A DNA stretch of 64,000 nt from Pontibacter beigongshangensis (GTDB lineage Bacteria > Bacteroidota > Bacteroidia > Cytophagales > Hymenobacteraceae): positions 83,792-147,791 of the forward strand of contig NZ_VFSD01000017.1 of NCBI RefSeq assembly GCF_014332515.1, written 5' to 3'. Both the position numbers and the translations under genes were made by a program. Every line of letters begins with the position of its first letter. The first letter of the stretch is position 1. The notes under the pieces are model-generated. The model had not been told where the DNA came from. It saw nothing but the letters and a program-made list of their open reading frames with translations, and ran no database searches. Of this stretch, positions 8,348-17,899 are shown piece after piece.

Positions 8348-9955
8348 ATGTATAGCAAATTTTTAAACATAAAGAATGTGCTCCTTGGGCTTGTTTCAGC
8401 CCTGCTGCTCCTGTCAGCATGTGATCCGGAGGAAGAACTAGTGGGGCCTGATCGTTTGTTCAGGCCTACAATAAAAGGTGTAATGGAGTCGCGCGGTAAC
8501 TGGTTGGGAGTTTCATGGCAGAAAAATAAAGGTGCCATTGCCTATAAAGTAGAGATCAGCCGCGACACGTTTAAAACAATAGAGCGTTCTGCTCAGGTAG
8601 ATACTAACTATGTAGTATTTAATGACCTGGAGTGGGATATGTTATACCAGGTGCAAGTGCAGGCGTTGGCTGGAGACCCGGCCAAAAATTCTGGTGTGTC
8701 ATTCCTTGGCGAAATGAAGACTGCTAAGTTCCCGACTATCTTGACTGTGCCTACTGTAAATGATGTAACTGATGTTGCCGCTTTAGTGAAATGGACTAAC
8801 AGTGGAGCTACAGCTTCTGCCCTGAGGGTATATAAGGTGGATAATAGGCAAAGCCCTATCCAGGAAATAGAGCTGACCGAGGAGGATTTGGCAAACCAGT
8901 TCAAGCTCGTTACCGGATTAACTGCCGGTACTCCATACGTGATCTATGCCTACAGCGGTGAGGAAATACGCGGTTGGGAATATTACACAACCAAAGCAGC
9001 ACAGGTGTTTGCGGTAGGCAGCAACATCGTGGACCTGAGAGGTATGGAGAATGACCCGACACTGTTACAGCAGACACTGCAATCAGACTTACCGGCAGGT
9101 AGCGTAATTGTATTGGAAAGAGGCATGACGTATACGATTACTTCCACGCCTGTAGTGAGTGGAGCTTTAACCATTGTAAGTGGTTTAGGTTTTGGGCCAG
9201 TTGCAAAAGTAATAATGAGCAGTGATTTCAACTTCGCAGTTGGAAGTACCGTGGATTCTTTGAAATTTAGAGATCTTAATTTAAGAGGAACTGATTTCGC
9301 AGGGAGATATGTAATGAATCCGAATGTGAGTGGTGCGACTACCGTTGGAAACATCATCTTCGAAGCTTGTACTATCAAGAACTTCAGAGGGATCACTAGA
9401 TTCAGAGGACCAATCACTGTGTCAAGCCTGAACATTAAAGGATGTCTTGTAGATAGTATTTCAAACTATGGCATTACTACCATTGACGATGAAGCGAGCA
9501 AAGTAGATAATATCAGATTGCTGAACAGCACGTTCGCCAGAACTGAAGTTGGCATTGTTAGCAAATCAAACTCAAATTCTGTAGTGATTGAGAATTGTAC
9601 TTTCTACAAGTTTTTAAGAACAGGGAGATACCTGGCATATTATAGAACCGCAGGTGCTGACAATGTGACCAACGGCGTGAAAATTTACAACTCTATTTTA
9701 GGGCCAGGCTGGGCAGCGGGTGAAGAAGAAACTGCCGCGATTCATGGGGTCCGGGCAACTGCCAATGTAGATGCCATGGGTACATATTCTACTTCAGGGT
9801 ATAATACCATTGCCTCTACCTATCAGATACCAGGACTTTTGGAGTACGGTAAACCTGCCACCGCCTTGTTTGAAAATCCAGAAAATCTTAATTTTAAAAT
9901 TAAAGATGCGACTTTTGGCGGTAGAAATACTGCCGGCGACCCTCGCTGGAGATAG
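8348..9955 (+). CDS. Surface lipoprotein with FN3-like and beta-helix domains (DUF4957/DUF5123-like)
   Basis: 535 aa. The lipobox LLLLSAC puts the acylated Cys near residue 26. Two fibronectin-III-like segments (about 40-130 and 130-220) precede a right-handed beta-helix region rich in short N/V/I repeats (about 225-535: VDSLKFRDLNLRGTDF, VVIENCTFYKF). This layout matches the DUF4957/DUF5123 proteins found beside SusCD in pectin loci, which resemble pectate lyases but lack a recognised catalytic motif. It probably serves as a surface pectin-binding protein in the position of SusE (inference). It is the third gene of the susC-susD unit. Family recognition is by architecture, so the exact Pfam name is less certain than the overall class. 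Confidence 0.8.
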   Translation: MYSKFLNIKNVLLGLVSALLLLSACDPEEELVGPDRLFRPTIKGVMESRGNWLGVSWQKNKGAIAYKVEISRDTFKTIERSAQVDTNYVVFNDLEWDMLYQVQVQALAGDPAKNSGVSFLGEMKTAKFPTILTVPTVNDVTDVAALVKWTNSGATASALRVYKVDNRQSPIQEIELTEEDLANQFKLVTGLTAGTPYVIYAYSGEEIRGWEYYTTKAAQVFAVGSNIVDLRGMENDPTLLQQTLQSDLPAGSVIVLERGMTYTITSTPVVSGALTIVSGLGFGPVAKVIMSSDFNFAVGSTVDSLKFRDLNLRGTDFAGRYVMNPNVSGATTVGNIIFEACTIKNFRGITRFRGPITVSSLNIKGCLVDSISNYGITTIDDEASKVDNIRLLNSTFARTEVGIVSKSNSNSVVIENCTFYKFLRTGRYLAYYRTAGADNVTNGVKIYNSILGPGWAAGEEETAAIHGVRATANVDAMGTYSTSGYNTIASTYQIPGLLEYGKPATALFENPENLNFKIKDATFGGRNTAGDPRWR

Positions 9956-9968
9956 TCTTTCTGAGCTT

Positions 9969-10000
9969 AAAAAAGTGTGGCCTTTGAGGCCGCACTTTTT
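9969..10000 (+). terminator. Intrinsic terminator of the susC-susD-lipoprotein unit
   Basis: Stem AAAAGTGTGGCC (9971-9982) pairs with GGCCGCACTTTT (9988-9999), with one G-U pair, loop TTTGA, then a T-run. It starts 14 bp after the stop codon of the third gene. Confidence 0.85.
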
Positions 10001-10091
10001 CATTTTCATCTACATTCTGAATTATTCAGATCAAAAGATAATACCAGACAATCACAATCTTTCCTGAAGCTCTTTTTCTAATATTATTTTT

Positions 10092-11381
10092 ATGATCAAA
10101 ATATTAAAGCCCTTGTTTACCTGGCAGCTCTTGTTTGTTATCGGTTTATGCAACCTGCAGGTTACGGCACAAGATCTTAAAAAAGATTATCCAAAATCAT
10201 TCTCAGTTACTGTTTCGAACCCGCTCAAGCAGGAGCGGCAGGACGTAATGGTTTTTCTGAAAGCCGACGAAATAGTAAAAGCAGTTCCATCCTTCAACCC
10301 CAAAGCCTTTGTGGTGCTGGATAGCAACAAGGAAATAGCCAGCCAGTACAACACCCGGAAAGATGAGCACCAGGGCATAGTGCTGGTGCTGGATAAATTA
10401 GAAGCCGGAAAACCGAGGAAGCTAACCATCCGGTACAACGCAAACGGTGAGAAGCCCCGCACTTATAAGAAGCGTACGCAGGCCGAGCTTTCTCACAAGG
10501 TAGGCGGTGAGTTCCAGAACCGCAAGTACATAAATGGGGAGAAATTTGTGAATGTGGACTCGTTGCGGGTACCCGATGAGGTGACGGACCACTCCTTTTA
10601 TATCCGCTATGAAGGTCCGGGCTGGGAATCGGATAAAGTAGCCTACCGCTTTTACCTGGACTGGCGCAACGGCACCGATGTGTTTGGCAAAAAAACCAAC
10701 GAGATGGTGCTGCAAAACGTGGGGCAGGATGGTTATGACTCGTACCACGAGCTGCAGGACTGGGGACTGGATGTGCTGAAAGTAGGAAAATCGCTGGGGG
10801 TAGGGACACTGTCGATGTTCGATGCCGGCAAAGCCAACCGAGTAGAGAAAACCGATAGCATGATCAGCGTGATCCGGGAGAACGGCAACCTGTTCTCCTC
10901 TATCGTGACCGATTACTATGGCTGGAAAGTGGCCGGGCATGTGCTGGATGTAAACTCCAGGCTCAACATACACGCCGGCAGCCGCCTGACGCAGCACCAA
11001 GTGAGCCTGAAGGGGGGCGTGCCACAGAACCTGAGCACCGGCATCATCAACGACAAAAAAGCAAAGCTTCACACCAGCAAAGGAGACCAGAGCCAATACG
11101 GTTATGTGGCCAGCTATGGCAAGCAAAGCCTCAACGGCCCAGGCGATAATTTAGGGATTGCCGTGCTTTTCCGTCCGCAGGATTTCCAGGAGTTCACCAA
11201 AGACGAGAACAGCCATATTGTGAAGCTCACGCCAACAGGCGGCAAACTGGAATACTACTTCCTGGCTGCCTGGGAACTGGAGCCCGAAGGCATTAAAACC
11301 GAGGAGGAGTTCCTGAAATACCTGGATAAGACAGCGAAGGAGCTGGCTAATCCGGTAAAGGTGAAGATTGCCGGACGCTAA
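10092..11381 (+). CDS. DUF4861 family secreted protein
   Basis: 429 aa with a signal peptide (LLFVIGLCNLQVTAQ, about residues 14-28). The body matches the DUF4861 pattern: an N-terminal all-beta segment, a central TDHSFYIRYEGPGWESDKVAYRFYLDWRNGTD-type block (residues about 170-200, described here by its position) and a C-terminal YYFLAAWELEP segment. DUF4861 genes recur in Bacteroidota pectin/rhamnogalacturonan loci; their biochemical role is not established to my knowledge, though a carbohydrate-active role is likely from their companions. It begins 92 bp after the SusCD terminator and heads the enzyme series, with a pectate lyase 65 bp downstream. Confidence 0.8.
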   Translation: MIKILKPLFTWQLLFVIGLCNLQVTAQDLKKDYPKSFSVTVSNPLKQERQDVMVFLKADEIVKAVPSFNPKAFVVLDSNKEIASQYNTRKDEHQGIVLVLDKLEAGKPRKLTIRYNANGEKPRTYKKRTQAELSHKVGGEFQNRKYINGEKFVNVDSLRVPDEVTDHSFYIRYEGPGWESDKVAYRFYLDWRNGTDVFGKKTNEMVLQNVGQDGYDSYHELQDWGLDVLKVGKSLGVGTLSMFDAGKANRVEKTDSMISVIRENGNLFSSIVTDYYGWKVAGHVLDVNSRLNIHAGSRLTQHQVSLKGGVPQNLSTGIINDKKAKLHTSKGDQSQYGYVASYGKQSLNGPGDNLGIAVLFRPQDFQEFTKDENSHIVKLTPTGGKLEYYFLAAWELEPEGIKTEEEFLKYLDKTAKELANPVKVKIAGR

Positions 11382-11446
11382 GTGCCAGAAAAGAATGTAA
11401 TCTAAAGTAACAACAAGAGGCCCAACAAAGTCAGCTTACATAATTT

Positions 11447-12820
11447 ATGAATAAAAGATTTGCCAAGTGCCTTTTCTTAGGCATAGTATTTCAGTCAATG
11501 GGTATCGTTGGATGCGCCCAGCAGCCTTCTAAAGTAGCTTTACAAGATGCTGCAGAGGAATTAGTTGCTTTTCCGGGTGCTGAAGGCTTCGGGAAGCATG
11601 CTACCGGAGGTCGTGGCGGCCAGGTGGTAGTGGTTACCAATTTAAACGACAATGGTCCGGGTAGTCTTCGGGAAGCCATCCGGAAAAAAGGGCCGCGCAT
11701 TATTGTGTTCGCCGTTTCCGGCACCATCGCCCTGGAGTCTCCGCTCGATATTAACAACCCCGACCTGACCATAGCAGGGCAATCGGCGCCGGGAGATGGC
11801 ATTTGCCTGAAGAATTATCCGGTTAGCATAAAAGCCGACAATGTAATTATGCGCTACCTGCGTTTCAGGCTTGGAGACGAAACAGCACAACAGGCAGATG
11901 CGGTAGGGGCCAACAAAGGGATGAACAACATAATTATTGACCACTGCTCCATGAGCTGGGCCACAGACGAATGCGCCTCCTTTTACAAGAACAAGAACTT
12001 TACCCTGCAGTGGAGCATTGTTTCCGAAAGTCTGAACCAGTCTGTGCACGCCAAAGGCGACCACGGCTACGGCGGCATCTGGGGGGGCGAAGGCGCAACG
12101 TTCCATCATAACCTCATCGTGTCGCACACCAGCCGCACACCACGCTTCAGTGGCTCCAGCACCACCAGAAATTCTCCTGATGAGCTGGTGGATTTCCGGA
12201 ACAACGTGATTTATAACTGGGGAGCCAACAGTGTGTATGGTGGCGAGAAAGGCCGCTACAATTTGGTGAATAACTACTACAAGCCAGGGCCGGCTACCGC
12301 CTCTTCTAAAAGAGACAGGATAGTAGAGATCTGGAGACCTTATGGCGAGTTTTACATAGCAGGCAATTTCATGGAAGGCTCTCCCGCAATATCTCAAAAC
12401 AACTGGGCGGGAGGCGTGCAGGGCGACCATCCGGACTCTGCTAAAGTAACCACCCCGCATAAAGTAATGCCTATTGTGGAGCAGGAGGCAGGCAAAGCAT
12501 ACGAACTGGTGCTAAGCAAGGCAGGGGCAAGCCATAAGCGCGATGCTGTTGACACCCGCGTGGTAGCCTACGTAAGAGCAGGAAACCCATCGGCAGGCAA
12601 AAAGAACAACGGCATCATCGATTCGCAGAACGAAGTGGGCGGCTGGCCTGAACTCAAAACGACCCCGGCTCCTGCAGATGCTGACAAAGATGGCATGCCC
12701 GACGAGTGGGAGAAAAAGCATAAGCTGAACCCAAATAGCAACGCTGACGCAGCACAGCGCACGCTGCACCAGCATTACACCAATATCGAAGTGTATCTCA
12801 ACAGCCTGGTGAAGGCCTAA
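11447..12820 (+). CDS. Pectate lyase, polysaccharide lyase family 1, lipoprotein
   Basis: 457 aa. Lipoprotein signal with Cys near residue 23 (SMGIVGC). The mature part opens with VAFPGAEGFGKHATGGRGG, followed by VVVTNLNDNGPGSLREAI, LTIAGQSAPGDG, VIMRYLRFRLGDE and IIIDHCSMSWATDEC, the conserved stretches of the Bacteroidota PL1 pectate-lyase parallel beta-helix. PL1 cleaves alpha-1,4-galacturonan by beta-elimination and yields unsaturated oligogalacturonides, the substrate of the GH105 enzyme encoded next. Near the C-terminus is DADKDGMPDEWEKKH, a calcium-binding-type (thrombospondin-3-like) motif shared with the second PL1. It is anchored as a lipoprotein, whereas the paralogue at 16132 carries a T9SS sorting domain, so the two lyases probably reach different places. 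Confidence 0.94.
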   Translation: MNKRFAKCLFLGIVFQSMGIVGCAQQPSKVALQDAAEELVAFPGAEGFGKHATGGRGGQVVVVTNLNDNGPGSLREAIRKKGPRIIVFAVSGTIALESPLDINNPDLTIAGQSAPGDGICLKNYPVSIKADNVIMRYLRFRLGDETAQQADAVGANKGMNNIIIDHCSMSWATDECASFYKNKNFTLQWSIVSESLNQSVHAKGDHGYGGIWGGEGATFHHNLIVSHTSRTPRFSGSSTTRNSPDELVDFRNNVIYNWGANSVYGGEKGRYNLVNNYYKPGPATASSKRDRIVEIWRPYGEFYIAGNFMEGSPAISQNNWAGGVQGDHPDSAKVTTPHKVMPIVEQEAGKAYELVLSKAGASHKRDAVDTRVVAYVRAGNPSAGKKNNGIIDSQNEVGGWPELKTTPAPADADKDGMPDEWEKKHKLNPNSNADAAQRTLHQHYTNIEVYLNSLVKA

Positions 12821-12905
12821 TACTACTGATGCAAATGGCTGAGAGGTTTATGATTGTGTGAAATCAGATAATATCTCTTGATACACTTCGTCGGCAGCAT
12901 TAGAA

Positions 12906-12937
12906 GTCTCTGGAGGGCAATTTCTATTCGAATAATT
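12906..12937 (+). repeat. Repeat family A, copy 1
   Basis: CTCTGGAGGGC core with ATTCGAATAATT tail; a degenerate copy 85 bp after the pectate lyase stop. Confidence 0.7.
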
Positions 12938-13210
12938 GAAAAAGGAAGAACCGAACTGCAACGCAAGCTGATATGGCAAAATGAGATAGAAGGCATTTGA
13001 AACTGCTAATTGCGATCAAAGTAAGTCTTGGGGCGGTGGATGGTTAATTCTTCTAATGAAAAATAGCCTATTCCGCTATTTAACCTTACTGATGCTACGG
13101 CTGATTGTTGAATTTAACGGGCACAAATTTCTTGAATGTACTGTGTGTAGTGCTGCACCATTATAATTTTTGGAGTTAACTACCCCTCCAAAGGAGTTTC
13201 AAAGTGGCCA

Positions 13211-13254
13211 GAGGCTTGGGAATGGTTGTCAACTGCGAGGACGCTCGCGCAATT
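13211..13254 (+). repeat. Repeat family B, copy 1
   Basis: GAGGC, then GGGAATGGTTGTCA, then the hairpin-like GCGAGGACGCTCGCGC. Aligns over about 44 bp with copies at 26164-26206 and 38365-38408. Confidence 0.65.
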
Positions 13255-13389
13255 ATATTTCTTAATTCGGCAAAGCTCAGGCAGGCCTGATTTGATTAGC
13301 CATGGCTTCTCTGAAAGATCCTACGAAACCAGGGTATTTCGGTAAAAGTGCAGATGCTGTTATAATCTTAAAATCTAATTTTAAACTTA

Positions 13390-14619
13390 ATGAAATTAAA
13401 ACATGTAGCGCTCTCTTTCCTGGTGATGCTCGCCACGGCCTGCAATACCGGAAATACCACTGCCGACAGCACCACCGCTGAAAAGCAGACAGCCGAAAAA
13501 CCATGGTCGGTTTGGATGGCCGACTCTGAGATGAAGCGTACCCCAAAAGGATGGATGATCGACTTCAGGAAAGAACCGAAATGGGACTACACGCAAGGGC
13601 TTTTTGCCAGCGCCCTGGAACGCGTGTGGGAACGAACCGGCAACGAGAAATACCTGAATTACATCAAGGCCTTTGCCGACACCATGATCAATGAGCAGGG
13701 TGCGATCATGACCTATAAAAAGACAGATTACAACATTGACCGCGTGAATCCGGGCAAGTTCCTGATCGAACTTTATAAAGAAACCGGGGAGCAGAAGTAC
13801 AAGCTGGCCGTAGAGGAACTGCGCGACCAGATGCGTACCCACCCGCGCACCTCCGAAGGCGGTTTCTGGCACAAAAAAATCTATCCGCACCAGATGTGGC
13901 TCGATGGCCTGTACATGGGCTCCCCGTTTCTGGCGCAGTATGCAGTAGAGTTTAACGAGCCGGCCCTGCTCGATGACGTGGCCAACCAGATTTACCTGAT
14001 CGATAAATATGCCTGGAACGAGGAAAAAGGCCTTTACCACCACGCCTGGGACGAGAAAAAGGAGCAGAAATGGGCCGATCCTGTCACTGGCAAAGCACCG
14101 GAGGTATGGGGACGTGCCATGGGCTGGTTTGCCATGGCGCTGGTCGATGTGCTGGACTTTATGCCGAAAGATCATCCGAAAAGAGCCGACATACTGCGTG
14201 TGACGCAGAAAATGGCAGGTGCCATAAAGCAGTACCAGGACACAGAGACAGGCCTGTGGTGGCAGGTGGTGGACCAGGGCAGCCGCGAAGGAAATTATCT
14301 CGAAGGTTCTGCTTCAGCCATGTTTACCTACTTTCTGGTAAAGGCGGTGAAGAATGGCTACGTTGGCCAGGAATATATGCAGACTGCTGAAAAAGGATTT
14401 GATGGTATGGTTAAAAACCTGATCCGGGAGGAGCCTGACGGCACCATTAGCATTACCGATATCTGTGCGGTGGCAGGTCTGGGTGGAACCCCTTACCGTG
14501 ATGGAACATACGAATACTACATTAGCGAGCCCCGCCGCGCCAACGACCCGAAAGGGGTGGCGCCTTTTATTATGGCTGCCCTCGAATTTGAAGAACTGGC
14601 AACAACAGCTGCCAAATAA
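13390..14619 (+). CDS. Unsaturated rhamnogalacturonyl/galacturonyl hydrolase, GH105
   Basis: 409 aa lipoprotein (VMLATAC, Cys18). The (alpha/alpha)6-barrel family GH105 (YteR/YesR type) is recognised from WDYTQGLFASALERVWERTG, RVNPGKFLIELYKETGE, the active-site segment WLDGLYMGSPF with Asp172 as predicted general acid/base, GRAMGWFAMALVDVLDFMP, and the C-terminal GGTPYRDGTYEYYISE. The enzyme removes the 4,5-unsaturated uronic acid left at the non-reducing end of oligosaccharides by pectin lyases, which fits the PL1 genes on both sides. CE8 follows after 6 bp, so the two are co-transcribed. Whether it prefers unsaturated galacturonyl-rhamnose or unsaturated homogalacturonan disaccharide cannot be told from the sequence. 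Being a lipoprotein, it probably acts in the periplasm or at a membrane surface. Confidence 0.93.
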   Translation: MKLKHVALSFLVMLATACNTGNTTADSTTAEKQTAEKPWSVWMADSEMKRTPKGWMIDFRKEPKWDYTQGLFASALERVWERTGNEKYLNYIKAFADTMINEQGAIMTYKKTDYNIDRVNPGKFLIELYKETGEQKYKLAVEELRDQMRTHPRTSEGGFWHKKIYPHQMWLDGLYMGSPFLAQYAVEFNEPALLDDVANQIYLIDKYAWNEEKGLYHHAWDEKKEQKWADPVTGKAPEVWGRAMGWFAMALVDVLDFMPKDHPKRADILRVTQKMAGAIKQYQDTETGLWWQVVDQGSREGNYLEGSASAMFTYFLVKAVKNGYVGQEYMQTAEKGFDGMVKNLIREEPDGTISITDICAVAGLGGTPYRDGTYEYYISEPRRANDPKGVAPFIMAALEFEELATTAAK

Positions 14620-14625
14620 TATTTT

Positions 14626-15609
14626 ATGAAGATAATTAAAAAGATTGCCTTACAGCTCGTGTTTCTGTGCTTCGCCGCCTGGCAGGTGCAGGCACAGAAA
14701 CACGATTTTGTGGTGGCAAAAGACGGTACCGGCGATTTCCGGACCGTGCAGGAGGCGTTTAACGCTGTTCCTGATTTCCGGAAGAAGCCCACCACGATCT
14801 TTGTGAAGAACGGCGTTTACAAAGAGAAACTGACACTGGCAGCCACTAAAACCAATGTGCGGCTGGTAGGGGAGAACGCGACTTCCACTATCCTGACCCA
14901 CGACGATTATGCCTCTAAAAAGAACCGCTTCGGGGAGGAGATGGGCACCACCGGCTCCACCAGCTTCTTTGTTTTCGGCGATGACTTTTCGGCGGAGAAC
15001 ATCACCTTCGAGAACTCCTCCGGTCCGGTAGGGCAGGCCGTTGCCGTCCGTATTGATGGCGACCGCGTGATGTTTACCAACTGCCGCTTCCTGGGGTTCC
15101 AGGACACGCTTTACCCGCATGGCGAGAAGAGCCGGCAGTACTACCGAAATTGCTACATAGAAGGCACCGTAGATTTTATCTTCGGCTGGTCAACGGCTGT
15201 GTTTGAAGACTGTGAGATCTTCTGCAAAAAGGAGAGTGGCTATGTAACGGCTGCCTCCACCTCACCAGAGACTCCCTTTGGTTTTGTGTTTCTGAACTGC
15301 CGCATCACCGGCGATGCCCCTGCCAATTCGTATTACCTGGGCCGCCCGTGGAGGCCATACGCCAAAACCGCCTTTATCGGCTGCTACCTGGACAAGCAGA
15401 TAAAACCGGAGGGCTGGCACAACTGGAACAAACCGGAGGCAGAGAAAACCACCGTCTATGCCGAGTACAACTCCAAAGGCCCTGGTGCAGCAACAGGCAA
15501 AAGAGTGAAATGGGCCAAGCAGCTCACGGCGCAGGAGGCAAAGCAATACTCCCTGGAGAACATTTTCGGCGACTGGGTTCCGGGCAAGGCCTACACGGCT
15601 ACCAGGTAG
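14626..15609 (+). CDS. Pectin methylesterase, CE8
   Basis: 327 aa, close to the usual size of a single-domain CE8 enzyme. A signal peptide ends near QVQAQ (about residue 24). The family motifs are in order: GTGDFRTVQEAFNAVP, GPVGQAVAVRIDGDR, FLGFQDTLYPHG (first catalytic Asp), GTVDFIFGWSTAVFEDC (second catalytic Asp) and YLGRPWRPY (Arg). It hydrolyses methyl esters of polygalacturonate, releasing methanol and exposing carboxylates for pectate lyase and polygalacturonase. It starts 6 bp after the GH105 stop. No lipobox and no T9SS domain are present, so a periplasmic location is most likely. Confidence 0.95.
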   Translation: MKIIKKIALQLVFLCFAAWQVQAQKHDFVVAKDGTGDFRTVQEAFNAVPDFRKKPTTIFVKNGVYKEKLTLAATKTNVRLVGENATSTILTHDDYASKKNRFGEEMGTTGSTSFFVFGDDFSAENITFENSSGPVGQAVAVRIDGDRVMFTNCRFLGFQDTLYPHGEKSRQYYRNCYIEGTVDFIFGWSTAVFEDCEIFCKKESGYVTAASTSPETPFGFVFLNCRITGDAPANSYYLGRPWRPYAKTAFIGCYLDKQIKPEGWHNWNKPEAEKTTVYAEYNSKGPGAATGKRVKWAKQLTAQEAKQYSLENIFGDWVPGKAYTATR

Positions 15610-15681
15610 CTACTGCCGGGCCAAACCTGCAAGGCTCCGGGAGATGCCAAATTTATATCGGTACCAGCAGCAGTCGAAAAT

Positions 15682-15713
15682 GCCTCCGGAGGGCTATTTT
15701 CATTTGAATAATT
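15682..15713 (+). repeat. Repeat family A, copy 2
   Basis: GCCTCCGGAGGGC core, TTTTCATTTGAATAATT tail, with CAGCAGCAG 10-20 bp before it. Confidence 0.85.
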
Positions 15714-15734
15714 TGGTTGCTGATTGCCATTATG

Positions 15735-15867
15735 CCAGTGCGGGCTTGTGGCTCGTGCTTTCATTTTACTGATAATGAGCGCGTAAGCATATCAGCTCGG
15801 ATAAGACTGAGTTCACCCATGCGCTGGCTTAGAAAATTGCGGTACGAGCTACAAGCCCGCACCAGCG
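15735..15867. repeat. Inverted-repeat unit (family D ends)
   Basis: Left end 15735-15758 (CCAGTGCGGGCTTGTGGCTC...) and right end 15841-15867 are reverse complements over about 24 bp with two mismatches, enclosing about 82 bp. A third single copy of the end lies at 46121-46150. Looks like a small non-autonomous element or its remnant; no transposase is present. Confidence 0.65.
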
Positions 15868-16035
15868 GCGGAATTTGAATATTCAACAACGGATCTGACT
15901 GGTTAGAGTGCGTGCGGAATAAAGAAGTCGCAGAAGATCATATTGAAGAATTCCGCCCATCCTAAAATTCTGATGCAGACAATAAATGCCTAACTTCTGG
16001 CATCTATTAGCTGGAAAGAACAGCCGCCGCAAAAC

Positions 16036-16066
16036 GCTCTGGAGGGGCCATTTCATTAGAATAATT
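16036..16066 (+). repeat. Repeat family A, copy 3
   Basis: GCTCTGGAGGGGCC core, TTTCATTAGAATAATT tail; same orientation as copy 2, 320 bp apart. Confidence 0.8.
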
Positions 16067-16131
16067 ACTTAAACAGGAATTTATCAACACTGGCGAAATC
16101 GCTGTTGTTTTAACGATCATCCCATTCAAAA

Positions 16132-17838
16132 ATGAAGCTTTATACTCATTCAATTTTACCAGTCCTGCTGATTTTTCTGTGCCTGAGTTCTATGTTGCAC
16201 GCCCAGCAACTGGCCTTTCCGGGGGCAGAAGGTTTCGGCCGGTTCACGACAGGCGGCAGAGGCGGTTCCGTTATAGAAGTAACCAACCTCAACGATTCCG
16301 GGGCAGGTAGTTTAAGGGCTGCCGTGATGGCAGCCGGTGCCAGAACCGTGGTCTTTCGGGTGTCTGGTACTATTGCGCTTAAATCACGGTTGAGCATCAC
16401 TGTCCCTAATCTCACCATTGCTGGCCAGACAGCTCCCGGAGACGGCATTACCATTAAAGATTACCCTGTCGTGATTAATGCCGACAATGTGATTATCCGC
16501 TACCTCCGCTTCAGGATGGGCGATGAGGCCAACCAGGAGGCGGATGCGCTGGAGGCCAGGTTCCGGAAAAACATTATCATAGACCATTGCTCCATGAGCT
16601 GGTCTACCGATGAATGCGTGTCTCTTTATGCCAATGAAAATACTACACTGCAGTGGTGCCTGATTGCAGAGAGCCTTCGCAACTCTGCCCACGCCAAAGG
16701 AGCGCATGGCTACGGCGGAGTATGGGGAGGCCGGTACGCCTCGTTTCACCACAACCTGCTGGCCCACCACGACAGCCGCAACCCGCGGCTAGGCGAGGAA
16801 GCCGGCAAGGCCTTCGCGCTAACCGACCTGACGGATGTGCGCAACAATATTATTTTTAACTGGGGAGGCAACAGCATGTATGGCGGCGAAGCCATGAATG
16901 TAAACATCGTGAACAATTACTACAAACCCGGCCCGGCAACCTCCAAAGGCGAGCGCATCATCTCCATCGACAAAAACAAGAACCAGGGCACCGAGGTGTA
17001 CGATAGGTGGGGCAAGTTCTTTATAGACGGCAATTTTGTGGAGGGTAGCACACGGGCCACCAACGATAACTGGACCTATGGCGTGTACAACCAGTTCCAT
17101 GGCAGCTACGGCACCGTGCCCGAGGCCGACAAGCAGGCCATGCGCATGTCTGCGCCGCACCCCATCGAGGGCAACGTAACCACCCATACCGCACAGGAGG
17201 CATATGAACTGGTGCTGGAAAAGACAGGCGCCTCGCTGGTGCGCGATGCCGTTGATCTCCGGATAATCGAGAACGTGCGCAACAAAACCTTCACGGCAAA
17301 TGGATCCAACGGAAGCACCAAGGGCATTATCGACTCTCAGAACGATGTGGGCGGCTGGCCGGAACTGCAGTCGCTGCCTGCCCCTGCCGACACCGACCGC
17401 GACGGCATGCCCGATGCCTGGGAAACCGAGCATAGCCTGGACCCTAACAACCCGGCCGACCGAAACGGTGATTTTAACGGCGACGGCTACACCAACCTGG
17501 AGAAATACCTGCACGCCATTGTAGCGGCTGGCACTACCACCAGCTCGCCGGAAGGCGCTCAGCTGGCCGAAGCAAACCTGTACCCGAACCCCTTTGCGGT
17601 AGCCACCACCTTTGCCTTTGTAACCAAGCAGCAGGGGCAGGCGCAGGTAACCGTGTCAGACATCACCGGAAAGCAGGTGGCTACCCTGCTCAACAAGCCA
17701 CTGACACCCGGCGCCTATTCTGTAAACTGGAACGGCACCGACACCAACGGCAACCAGCTCACCAGCGGTATGTATTTTATCTCGCTCCGGATCGGGGAGG
17801 AAACAAGTGTGAAACGGGTGGCGCTGATACGGGAGTAG
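16132..17838 (+). CDS. Pectate lyase PL1 with T9SS type A C-terminal sorting domain
   Basis: 568 aa. A signal peptide (LLIFLCLSSMLHAQQ) is followed by the PL1 beta-helix beginning LAFPGAEGFGRFTTGGRGG, with IIIDHCSMSWSTDECVSLY and GYGGVWGGRYASFHHNLL. A DTDRDGMPDAWE calcium-type motif near residue 425 joins it to a C-terminal domain of about 85 residues: NLYPNPF, then VSDITGKQV, NGTDTNGNQLTSGMYFISL and a final VKRVALIRE. That tail is the type A sorting signal of the type IX secretion system, so this lyase is exported across the outer membrane and either anchored or released. It should therefore do the first attack on pectin outside the cell, complementing the lipoprotein PL1 at 11447. No T9SS machinery genes are in the window. 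Confidence 0.95.
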   Translation: MKLYTHSILPVLLIFLCLSSMLHAQQLAFPGAEGFGRFTTGGRGGSVIEVTNLNDSGAGSLRAAVMAAGARTVVFRVSGTIALKSRLSITVPNLTIAGQTAPGDGITIKDYPVVINADNVIIRYLRFRMGDEANQEADALEARFRKNIIIDHCSMSWSTDECVSLYANENTTLQWCLIAESLRNSAHAKGAHGYGGVWGGRYASFHHNLLAHHDSRNPRLGEEAGKAFALTDLTDVRNNIIFNWGGNSMYGGEAMNVNIVNNYYKPGPATSKGERIISIDKNKNQGTEVYDRWGKFFIDGNFVEGSTRATNDNWTYGVYNQFHGSYGTVPEADKQAMRMSAPHPIEGNVTTHTAQEAYELVLEKTGASLVRDAVDLRIIENVRNKTFTANGSNGSTKGIIDSQNDVGGWPELQSLPAPADTDRDGMPDAWETEHSLDPNNPADRNGDFNGDGYTNLEKYLHAIVAAGTTTSSPEGAQLAEANLYPNPFAVATTFAFVTKQQGQAQVTVSDITGKQVATLLNKPLTPGAYSVNWNGTDTNGNQLTSGMYFISLRIGEETSVKRVALIRE

Positions 17839-17899
17839 TATCAGAGAAATTTTGTAATACAGTACAAGCTTATAATTACAGATTACCAATACAAATTTT

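Larger units (their letters stand above)
12821..13389. other. 570-bp gap with short repeats, no gene
   Basis: Contains one copy of the CCTCCGGAGG/AATAATT repeat (12906-12937) and one of the GCGAGGACGCTCGCGC repeat (13211-13254), then TTAATTCGG-type intergenic sequence. No coding frame is convincing and no clear promoter was seen. Confidence 0.7.
15610..16131. other. 522-bp gap with repeats, no gene
   Basis: Holds two family A repeats and a 133-bp inverted-repeat unit (15735-15867). No coding frame of note. Confidence 0.7.
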
